IMG/VR virus record: IMGVR_UViG_3300027728_001610
Coordinates: 1 to 64,000 of that record
Length of the DNA stretch: 64,000 bases
Reading direction: 5' to 3' (one strand)
Source: a virus
The notes below the pieces were generated by a model. The model was given only the letters and a program-made list of their open reading frames with translations, ran no database searches and was not told where the DNA came from. Of this stretch, positions 1 to 6,683 are shown in pieces. Position 1 is the stretch's first letter. Each line of letters starts with the position of its first letter. A program made the position numbers and the translations under genes.

Positions 1-297
1 ATTTTTTTTCTCATATGATTTACGAGATTGTTTTACTTTTTCTGAATTTTTTAATCTCCATTCTTTATGGTAATTTTCGTTCATAGAGACCCATTTCTTA
101 TATTCTTCACTTCTTCTCTCTTTATTTTTTTCCCAATAAAGTTTATTAACATTTGGATTTTTCTCAAGATACTGTCTTGACTCTATTTTACGACACATTT
201 TACACCTGCTTTGCAGGACATCCTTATTGGTTCCCTTTAAACCAAATTCAATAATATCTTTTGTTTCTTGACAACAACTACAAGTCTTAGTTTCCAT
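1..297 (-). CDS. HNH-type endonuclease, N-terminal part (cut by window edge)
   Basis: An open frame runs leftward from the ATG at 295-297 to the window edge without a stop, giving 99 codons. The first 40 residues hold two cysteine pairs (CSCC and CKMC, about 25 residues apart), a zinc-ribbon arrangement seen at the N-terminus of many phage HNH endonucleases, followed by a Lys/Arg/Glu-rich helical stretch. The HNH gene at 20396 has a similar Cys-pair region. The catalytic HNH half would lie outside the window, so the nuclease call is inferred from the N-terminus alone. Confidence 0.45.
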   Translation of the reverse strand, partial: METKTCSCCQETKDIIEFGLKGTNKDVLQSRCKMCRKIESRQYLEKNPNVNKLYWEKNKERRSEEYKKWVSMNENYHKEWRLKNSEKVKQSRKSYEKKN

Positions 298-310
298 AAT
301 TTTTAAATTG

Positions 311-613
311 TTAAGGACCTTCAAACAAATAAATCGCAGCATCTTGAAACAAGAACACCTCAAATCCTTCAAATAATTTTCCATAAATTTCACCACAAGT
401 AAGAAGAAATATTTTTTCACAACCCAAAGAGTCAATAATCTTTAATATAATTGGTGTTGACGTATCTAATGGTGGTGGAACACTAAAAGTTAAAGGTGGT
501 ATAATAAACGTAGATCCTGACACCAAATAACAATATGTGATTGTTTGATCACAAACATATATATCATAAGGAGGGGTTCCCGATATTGAGGTTATTTGAA
601 TTATATTAGACAT
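311..613 (-). CDS. Small virion or surface protein with SprB-repeat-like sequence
   Basis: A protein of 100 residues; I start it at the ATG at 611-613, since the frame is open further only through a TTG codon. The order S-G-T-P-P-Y-D near the start and D-S-L-G-C-E-K near residue 65 recalls the SprB repeat, a beta-sandwich unit of Bacteroidota surface adhesins. No signal peptide or membrane segment is visible. It lies beside other adhesin-like genes, so a decoration or fibre-accessory role is plausible but inferred. An ATATTTAT motif lies upstream at 653-660. Confidence 0.55.
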   Translation of the reverse strand: MSNIIQITSISGTPPYDIYVCDQTITYCYLVSGSTFIIPPLTFSVPPPLDTSTPIILKIIDSLGCEKIFLLTCGEIYGKLFEGFEVFLFQDAAIYLFEGP

Positions 614-652
614 AAATAAAAAGGACAATTTTTAATAAACAAAGTCCATTAA

Positions 653-660
653 ATAAATAT
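653..660 (-). promoter_or_regulatory. ATATTTAT motif upstream of the 311-613 gene
   Basis: Exact octamer in the sense orientation, preceded by G, 39 bases before the ATG. This is the longest spacing among the exact-match set apart from the distant copy at 9713. Confidence 0.35.
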
Positions 661-728
661 CTTAATTTACGACTTCTAAAACTTTTAGGTGAACTTCACA
701 ATTAAAATGTATAAATTATTTTTATGGT

Positions 729-3035
729 ATGGATATCATTAAAATATTATACCTTGTACCACATTTATCCACAGGAGGAATGCCCCAATTTGTCTTAAAA
801 AGAATTGAATCACTTCAAAAATTCAAAGACCAAGTAGAGATCTTTTTGGTTGAATACTCACAATTCAGTGATACATACGTAGTTCAAAGAAATCAAATAA
901 TAACTCTATTAGGTATGGATCATTTTTATACCTTAGGAGAAACAACTCAAAGTGATAAAAAATATGATCTAATTAAAATTATACAACAAAATGAAATAGA
1001 CATCGTTCATGTTGAAGAAATATCAGAAGGGTTTGAAAGTTTTAATAAAATACCATTAAACTTATTAAACCAACTTTATGATAACAAAAGGTCTTGGAAA
1101 ATAATTGAAACCTGTCATAATGTTTGGTATAACCCTGAAAATAAAAAATTACACCCTGATGCATATTCTTTTGTGACCCCATATCATTTTGAAACATTTA
1201 AATCTGAAAAATCATATAAGAAACTTCATACATATCCATATGAAAATAAAGTAAAAACCATTTTAGAAGAATTAGATATACCTTTAACCGAACACAGAGT
1301 TCCGTTACTTAAAAAATTAACAGAAAGAGAAAAGTTAAAAATAGACCCAACTAAAACCCACATCTTAAATGTTGGGTTATGGACCGAAGGAAAAAATCAA
1401 AAAGAAGGTATTGAAGTTGCAAGATTACTTGAAAATAGTAATCCCGATTTACATTTTCATTTTATTGGAAACCAAGCAGAAAACTTTAAGACCTATTGGG
1501 AACCGATTATGAATGATCCACCAAAGAATGTCACAATTTGGGGTGAAAGAAATGATGTTGATTCATTTATGATTGCTTGTGATGTTATGATGTTTAATTC
1601 GGTTTGGGAGTGTAATCCGTTGGTAATTAGAGAAGCAATCAATTATGGTATGAAGATTATTGCAAGAAACTTTTTACATTATATGGGAATGTTTGATAAC
1701 TATATCACACCAATAGAAACTAATGATTATTTAAACATTTCTAATCAACTATTAAAACTCATTAGTAGTGATAAAACATATGAAATAGAAAATCAAAAAG
1801 ATTTTGGAAAAGATCTTTTATCTTTTTATGATGAGGTTTTAAAAATTGAAAAATACAATAATATTCCGATTGAAAACGATTATGTTATTAAACAACATTT
1901 TGTTGTGAACCCGTTTTTTGAAATATTGGGTCAGGGGGATAGAGAGTTTAATATTAAATTATTTGATGAGAAATCTTTGGTTTATGAAAACAAAATTAAA
2001 ATAAATAGTTGGGTTAAACTCAACCGAGAATATTATACAAAATGGAAAACTGAAGTTAGAGAAAACAACAATCTTATTTATGAAAATGTTTTAGATCTGG
2101 AAAACAAAAGAGTTTATATTTCTTTTGGGTCAAAATCTCTTGGTGATACATTAGCATGGATCCCTTATTGTGAGGTATTTAGAAAAAAACACGGTTGTCA
2201 ACTTATAGTGTCTACTTTCCTTAATAGTTTATTTAAAGATCAATACCCCGAAATAGATTTTGTTGAACCTGGCGAAGTTGTTTTAAATATCTACGCACAA
2301 TACAGATTGGGTTGGTTTTATAATGAAGACGGGGAATTAAACTCCAATATTCATAAAACAGATATTAAAACACAACCACTTCAAAAAACGGCAACCGATA
2401 TTCTTGGTTTAGATTATAAAGAAATAAGACCAAATCTTAATTTACCAAATGTAGAAAAAAAGAAAAAAGTTGGGATTGGTTTTCATTCTACATCACAAGC
2501 AAAATATTGGAACAATAAAAATGGTTGGCAAGAAGTTGTTGATTACTTAAATAATCTTGGGTATGAATGTATGATCTACTCAAAAGAAGGTGATGGGTAT
2601 ATGAATAACTTTTACCCAAAAGGAGTTTCAGTTTTTAAAGGTGGAAATTTACAAGAGGTAATTAATGATCTATCTACTTGTGAATTTTTTATAGGTCTTG
2701 GATCAGGGTTGTCTTGGTTAGCCTGGGCTTGTAAACTACCCGTTGTTCTTATATCGGGGTTTAGTGAAAAATGGGCTGAAACAAAATTAGACACATATAG
2801 GGTAATAAATGAAAACGTTTGTCATGGATGTTTTAATTGGGATAGATTAGACGCAGGAGATTGGGATTGGTGTCCTTTACACAAAGGAACTGATCGTCAA
2901 TTTGAGTGTTCAAAACAAATAACATCAGAGATGGTGATAAAAGAAATAAATAAAATTAGAAATAATATAACTTCTTTTAATTGGGGTAATCAAAGTGAGT
3001 GGTATAAAGAAACGATAACTTCTGAAATATTTTAG
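729..3035 (+). CDS. Two-domain glycosyltransferase: GT4-type fused to BAHT/TibC-like heptosyltransferase
   Basis: A protein of 768 residues. Residues 1 to about 355 read as a GT-B glycosyltransferase of GT4 type (start I-L-Y-L-V-P-H-L-S-T-G-G-M; later N-V-G-L-W-T-E-G-K-N-Q). From about residue 455 a second GT-B unit resembles GT9 heptosyltransferases of the Aah/TibC family, which O-glycosylate autotransporter adhesins: S-F-G-S-K-S-L-G-D-T-L-A-W opens it and G-L-G-S-G-L-S-W-L-A-W-A lies near its end. Four cysteines (about 698, 701, 715, 727) match the iron-finger cysteines of that family. The fusion is unusual. The reading frame continues past the TAG stop into a methyltransferase-like segment. 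The real acceptor is unknown; Thr-rich fibre proteins nearby are candidates. Confidence 0.82.
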   Translation: MDIIKILYLVPHLSTGGMPQFVLKRIESLQKFKDQVEIFLVEYSQFSDTYVVQRNQIITLLGMDHFYTLGETTQSDKKYDLIKIIQQNEIDIVHVEEISEGFESFNKIPLNLLNQLYDNKRSWKIIETCHNVWYNPENKKLHPDAYSFVTPYHFETFKSEKSYKKLHTYPYENKVKTILEELDIPLTEHRVPLLKKLTEREKLKIDPTKTHILNVGLWTEGKNQKEGIEVARLLENSNPDLHFHFIGNQAENFKTYWEPIMNDPPKNVTIWGERNDVDSFMIACDVMMFNSVWECNPLVIREAINYGMKIIARNFLHYMGMFDNYITPIETNDYLNISNQLLKLISSDKTYEIENQKDFGKDLLSFYDEVLKIEKYNNIPIENDYVIKQHFVVNPFFEILGQGDREFNIKLFDEKSLVYENKIKINSWVKLNREYYTKWKTEVRENNNLIYENVLDLENKRVYISFGSKSLGDTLAWIPYCEVFRKKHGCQLIVSTFLNSLFKDQYPEIDFVEPGEVVLNIYAQYRLGWFYNEDGELNSNIHKTDIKTQPLQKTATDILGLDYKEIRPNLNLPNVEKKKKVGIGFHSTSQAKYWNNKNGWQEVVDYLNNLGYECMIYSKEGDGYMNNFYPKGVSVFKGGNLQEVINDLSTCEFFIGLGSGLSWLAWACKLPVVLISGFSEKWAETKLDTYRVINENVCHGCFNWDRLDAGDWDWCPLHKGTDRQFECSKQITSEMVIKEINKIRNNITSFNWGNQSEWYKETITSEIF

Positions 3036-3146
3036 GACAGAATATATGAAAAGTTTTTTGAAGTTAATGAGGGTGATATTGTTTTAGATTTTGGGTCAAG
3101 TATTGGTCCTTTTACATATTCTATTTTAGATATTAAACTAACCAAA
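3036..3146 (+). pseudogene. FkbM-type methyltransferase remnant, in frame after the glycosyltransferase stop
   Basis: Directly after the TAG at 3033-3035 the same frame encodes a segment ending with E-G-D-I-V-L-D-F-G-S-S-I-G-P-F-T-Y-S, the SAM-binding motif I of FkbM-like methyltransferases. After about 35 residues the similarity stops and the frame runs into the 3' end of the convergent fibre gene. I read this as the start of a methyltransferase domain once joined to the upstream protein, separated by a nonsense codon and cut off by recombination that brought in the fibre gene. Confidence 0.6.
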
Positions 3147-3170
3147 ACGCCTGATACTGTTGCCATAATA

Positions 3171-4772
3171 TTACAATTCTACCCAAGTATTGTCGGGATT
3201 AAAATATATTTTTTTTCCACTCCCAACATCTCCTGTGGCATACCCAACAATTCTAACCACTTCACCTGTTCCACCAGGAGCTATTTCTGTGATGGAACCA
3301 GGGACACTTCTTAAATATAGAGGAACACCGATAGTAAACCCCCAACTACTATTATACGCATAACCTCTAACCAACATACCTTCCGATGGACTACTACCTA
3401 ACGCAATTGCTAACATACTAGTTGATGTTGTTGCGGTTGTAGCATCGGTTTTTAACCAATCACCATTAATATCTAAATAAACAACATCACCAGCATTAAA
3501 CGAACTACCAACACCACCAAAAGTTACTATATCACCATAACCTTCAACACTGGTTGTTCCCGTTAATTCTGAAGTTGGGTCGTGATAAAAAGAAAATCTT
3601 CCACCTGAAGTGTATATTGCATAATTTTGTGACGCACCGCTAGCAAAAGATCGTAAACCTATATTTGATTGTGCGCTTCCATTAACACTAACATCTAAAC
3701 CTTTTTTATTTGTACTTAGAAAACTACCACCACCTAAAACATTAATCAAAGCGCCTGTTTGAGAATCACCACCATTCGTGTCGGCGTTAGTGTTAAGCAC
3801 TTGCATACCAATACTATCTCCTGTTGTCCCATTAATAAAGGCTTCGTAACCTATGTTAAAAATAGTTGCATCTGAAACCGTGACAGAGTAACCTATATTA
3901 CGTTGGGATTGATTTATAACTTCAAAGTTAGAACCATATTTTCTACTAAAACCATTGGTAATAGATCCCGAAACAAGACCTTTTATTCCATACTGTAATG
4001 GAAAGGTTCCATATCCTGTGGAATTATTCGATACGTCTATACCTGTATTATTTCCGTCATTATCTCCTCCTGCACTAATTAAAATACCTGTGTTTGAACT
4101 TGAAGCACCATAAACAGTAATTTCTGCTCCGTATAATTTTGTATTACCAGTTGGTGTTCCTTCAGAATCGATCAATAAAGAAGAGTGTTGTGGAAAATTA
4201 TGTTGTGAAAATATTTTTAATGAAGGAATAGTTCCTATTGTATCATAGATATCAGTACGGCCAGTTATGTTTAGTAATGTAGTATCAAAAGTCATATTAC
4301 TTTCGGCAACTATTCCACCTGAACCATCTGAAGTTAATATTTCATTATTTAATCCCGGAACTGCCGGTGATGTTCCGCTTGTTCCATCAGTACCTGAAGT
4401 ACCATTTACCCCTGATATACCACTAGTACCATCAGTACCACTAGTGCCGTTAGTCCCTGAAGTTCCATTTGTACCATTGGTACCCGAAGATCCATTAGTT
4501 CCGCTTGTACCATTCGTTCCTGAAGTTCCGTTAGTTCCTGATGTTCCGTTAGTACCTGATGATCCACTAGTACCATTGGTTCCGTTAGTTCCTGATGTTC
4601 CGTTAGTACCTGATGATCCACTTAAAATCGCTTGTAAATACGTTAAGGGTGCGTAATATGACGATCCTTGCGGACTTTGTGATGTATCCCCCGTAACTAC
4701 TACGTGAATAATATCATTCAATGTGATCGCAGAAACTTTTGATCTATCTGTTAATCTGTTATAAATTGGCAT
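3171..4772 (-). CDS. Collagen-like tail fibre or adhesin
   Basis: A protein of 533 residues. Residues 1-50 form a short head. Roughly residues 51-138 consist of G-T-S/G-T-N/G-S-S triplets typical of phage collagen-like fibre shafts. A long C-terminal part follows, rich in Gly, Ser, Thr and Asn, with beta-structure character and a closing V-G-S-G-K-K-I-Y-F-N-P-D-N-T-W-V-E-L that looks like a fibre tip. It is transcribed convergently towards the glycosyltransferase gene. An ATATTTAT motif sits 8 bases before the ATG. The Thr/Ser-rich repeat could be an O-glycan acceptor. The receptor is not predictable. Confidence 0.8.
   Translation of the reverse strand: MPIYNRLTDRSKVSAITLNDIIHVVVTGDTSQSPQGSSYYAPLTYLQAILSGSSGTNGTSGTNGTNGTSGSSGTNGTSGTNGTSGTNGTSGTNGSSGTNGTNGTSGTNGTSGTDGTSGISGVNGTSGTDGTSGTSPAVPGLNNEILTSDGSGGIVAESNMTFDTTLLNITGRTDIYDTIGTIPSLKIFSQHNFPQHSSLLIDSEGTPTGNTKLYGAEITVYGASSSNTGILISAGGDNDGNNTGIDVSNNSTGYGTFPLQYGIKGLVSGSITNGFSRKYGSNFEVINQSQRNIGYSVTVSDATIFNIGYEAFINGTTGDSIGMQVLNTNADTNGGDSQTGALINVLGGGSFLSTNKKGLDVSVNGSAQSNIGLRSFASGASQNYAIYTSGGRFSFYHDPTSELTGTTSVEGYGDIVTFGGVGSSFNAGDVVYLDINGDWLKTDATTATTSTSMLAIALGSSPSEGMLVRGYAYNSSWGFTIGVPLYLRSVPGSITEIAPGGTGEVVRIVGYATGDVGSGKKIYFNPDNTWVEL
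4395..4622 (-). repeat. Degenerate 9-base (Gly-x-x) repeat of the collagen-like shaft
   Basis: Tandem copies of a nine-base unit coding Gly-Thr-Ser or Gly-Thr-Asn, with larger duplicated blocks near 4520-4560 and 4580-4620. The unit is coding and varies mostly at third positions, as expected for a repeat under protein-level selection. Confidence 0.85.
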
Positions 4773-4780
4773 CTTATATT

Positions 4781-4788
4781 ATAAATAT
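4781..4788 (-). promoter_or_regulatory. ATATTTAT motif upstream of the collagen-like fibre gene
   Basis: Sense-orientation octamer followed by A-A-T, 8 bases before the ATG. A second copy in the same orientation lies at 4822-4829. Confidence 0.45.
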
Positions 4789-4862
4789 TTCTGTTAGTTA
4801 AAATAAAATTAAATAACACATATAAATATGAACTCAAATCCATTTTAATCTATTTATAGGAT

Positions 4863-5417
4863 ATGTCAAAAAAAAAGTTAAACGACTTGAAATTAAATCT
4901 TTATTTAAAAGAGTTAAACCTTTTAGATTTAGAAAAAGAATATGTTGATGAATTCACCACATATCATAAACCATTATTTATGGAAGAAGCAATAAAAATG
5001 GGTTATGAATCTCCAATAGTGACAGGAGAAACTAACTCTTGTGGTATTAAAAAAGACAAACCATTTGAGGTTTCAGAAAAAGAACAAAAAACAATCAAAT
5101 CAATTTTTAGGGCTATCGCAAAAGAATGTCATCCAGACAAATCAAAAAACCCGTTAAGATCAAAATGGTATGAAGAATCTCAAATTGCATATGAAAAAAA
5201 TGATTTATTAACACTTTATAAAATTGCAAAAAAAATCAATATTGAAATAGATTTTGAATCAAATGGCTTTATATTACTACAAAAGACAATAGAAGAAAAG
5301 AAAAAAGAATTACAATTGGTGTCAGGTTCTTTTTTATGGTTATGGGTTCATTCTGAAACTCAAGAACAAAAAGACGAAATAATAAAACAATTTATAAACC
5401 AAACAAAACAACAGTGA
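4863..5417 (+). CDS. J-domain (DnaJ-like) co-chaperone
   Basis: A protein of 184 residues. A J-domain core is visible at residues 78-125: a helix II-like F-R-A-I-A-K-E-C, the H-P-D tripeptide at 90-92 followed by K, then a helix III-like segment with E-S-Q-I-A-Y-E-K-N-D-L-L-T-L. In this family the HPD motif stimulates the ATPase of Hsp70. There is no Gly/Phe-rich region, zinc finger or peptide-binding domain, so it is a minimal J protein. A helical N-terminal arm (1-70) and a C-terminal helix flank the domain. A phage DnaK is encoded at 60554-62407, which makes partnership plausible. It overlaps the next gene by one base. Confidence 0.82.
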   Translation: MSKKKLNDLKLNLYLKELNLLDLEKEYVDEFTTYHKPLFMEEAIKMGYESPIVTGETNSCGIKKDKPFEVSEKEQKTIKSIFRAIAKECHPDKSKNPLRSKWYEESQIAYEKNDLLTLYKIAKKINIEIDFESNGFILLQKTIEEKKKELQLVSGSFLWLWVHSETQEQKDEIIKQFINQTKQQ

Positions 5418-6616
5418 TGAAAAATTTAAAAATTGGAATTACATTAGGTTTACAATCAAACACAGAATCAATATGGACAAACGGAATGAAACAAAATGTT
5501 CTAATGTTCGTTCATTTATTAAAACAATCCAAAAACAATTATGAAGTTTTTATATTAAACACATTTGATGTAGATTTTTCTGAAAAAAGACCTTCATATC
5601 TTAAAGATATCAATATCTATAACTTTAAAGATAAGTTTATGGAAATGGATCTTATTGTAATGATGGGAGCCCAAGTTTACGAAGAAGATATTAAGAAGTT
5701 TAAAGAAGATAAAAATAAAAGATTTATCGGTTACAAATGCGGAAACAATTATGTAATTCACATGGAAAATGTTTTGTTTAAAGAAAACAAAAAAAGATAT
5801 TTTGAATATGAAACGACATTTGATGAACTATGGTATATTCCACAACAACACGATACAAATAACGGATTTTTCTCAACACTATATAGAACAAATTCATTCA
5901 TTGTTCCTTTCATTTGGCATAATAAATTCTTACTTGAAGCGGTGATTGGAATTGAAAGTGGTTTTAAAGATGGTCGTTATAAAAAAGGTTATAAATATAA
6001 CCCCGACAAAGAAAAAAAGGTACTAGGAATTATGGAACCAAATATCAATGTTGTTAAATATTCTATAATCCCAACAATGATTGCTGAAGAATCTTATAGG
6101 ACTGAAACAGGAAAAAATAAAATTGATAAACTTATGATTACAAATGGCGAAAAACTTAAAGAAAATTATGAGTTTTTATCCATAATCAAAACTTTTGATC
6201 TGTATGAAGATAAAAAAATCACCGCAGAATCAAGATATCAAACATCATTTGTTTTAACCCAATATTTTGACGTTTTAATTTGTCACCAAATATTAAACCC
6301 TTTAAATTATTTGTATTTGGATGCTGCTTATTTGGGGTATCCTGTTTTACATAACGCACCACTTTGTAAAGATCTTGGTTATTATTATGAAAATAGTGAC
6401 ACAAAAGAAGGTGCCAAAATGTTGAATTATATTTTAACCGAACACGATAAAAATATTACGGAATATCACAAAAAAAATGATTTGGTTTTACAAAGGTATC
6501 ACGCAGATAATCAAGAACTTATTGAAACTTATGACAAATTGATTTATAATCTTTTTAATGGTGGAAATAAAGATTTGGTTTATAATCCAAACACAAATAG
6601 ATACGATAATCTTTAA
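5417..6616 (+). CDS. DUF2827-like GT-B glycosyltransferase
   Basis: A protein of 399 residues starting at the ATG whose A is the last base of the preceding TGA; a GTG one codon earlier is possible. The opening I-G-I-T-L-G-L-Q-S-N-T-E-S-I-W-T-N-G-M and the later F-I-V-P-F-I-W resemble the DUF2827 family, a GT-B-type group found in sugar loci. C-terminal motif: P-L-N-Y-L-Y-L-D-A-A-Y-L-G-Y-P-V-L-H-N, as in donor-binding domains. The donor and acceptor are unknown. It is translationally coupled to the J-domain gene and followed by a strong terminator. Confidence 0.68.
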   Translation: MKNLKIGITLGLQSNTESIWTNGMKQNVLMFVHLLKQSKNNYEVFILNTFDVDFSEKRPSYLKDINIYNFKDKFMEMDLIVMMGAQVYEEDIKKFKEDKNKRFIGYKCGNNYVIHMENVLFKENKKRYFEYETTFDELWYIPQQHDTNNGFFSTLYRTNSFIVPFIWHNKFLLEAVIGIESGFKDGRYKKGYKYNPDKEKKVLGIMEPNINVVKYSIIPTMIAEESYRTETGKNKIDKLMITNGEKLKENYEFLSIIKTFDLYEDKKITAESRYQTSFVLTQYFDVLICHQILNPLNYLYLDAAYLGYPVLHNAPLCKDLGYYYENSDTKEGAKMLNYILTEHDKNITEYHKKNDLVLQRYHADNQELIETYDKLIYNLFNGGNKDLVYNPNTNRYDNL

Positions 6617-6633
6617 TATAATTTATTATATAT

Positions 6634-6668
6634 AAAAAAAGGGGTTCCGAAGAACCCCTTTTCTTTTT
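6634..6668. terminator. Bidirectional Rho-independent terminator
   Basis: Stem GGGGTTC (6641-6647) pairs with GAACCCC (6652-6658) around a CGAA loop. An A-run before and a T-run after extend the stem and supply a U-tract on both strands. It separates the convergent genes ending at 6616 and 6684. Confidence 0.9.
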
Positions 6669-6683
6669 GGTTAAAACCAAAGA

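Noticed and set aside
3033-3035. Reassignment of TAG to an amino acid across the genome, as in some Bacteroidota phages
   Set aside because: TAG is used as a plausible stop at 15676, 20334, 22585 and 51379, where read-through would quickly hit another stop or run into the next gene. The case at 3035 is better explained by a truncated fusion.
4395-4622. Short regular repeats considered as a CRISPR array (also 11205-11640, 47765-47870, 53640-53855, 57937-58115)
   Set aside because: Units are multiples of three in frame inside long genes, without unique spacers and without cas genes.
4267-4656. Plus-strand open frame of 129 codons (Val/Pro-rich) opposite the collagen-like repeat
   Set aside because: It is the antisense of a repetitive coding sequence; low complexity and lack of a start context make it a shadow frame.
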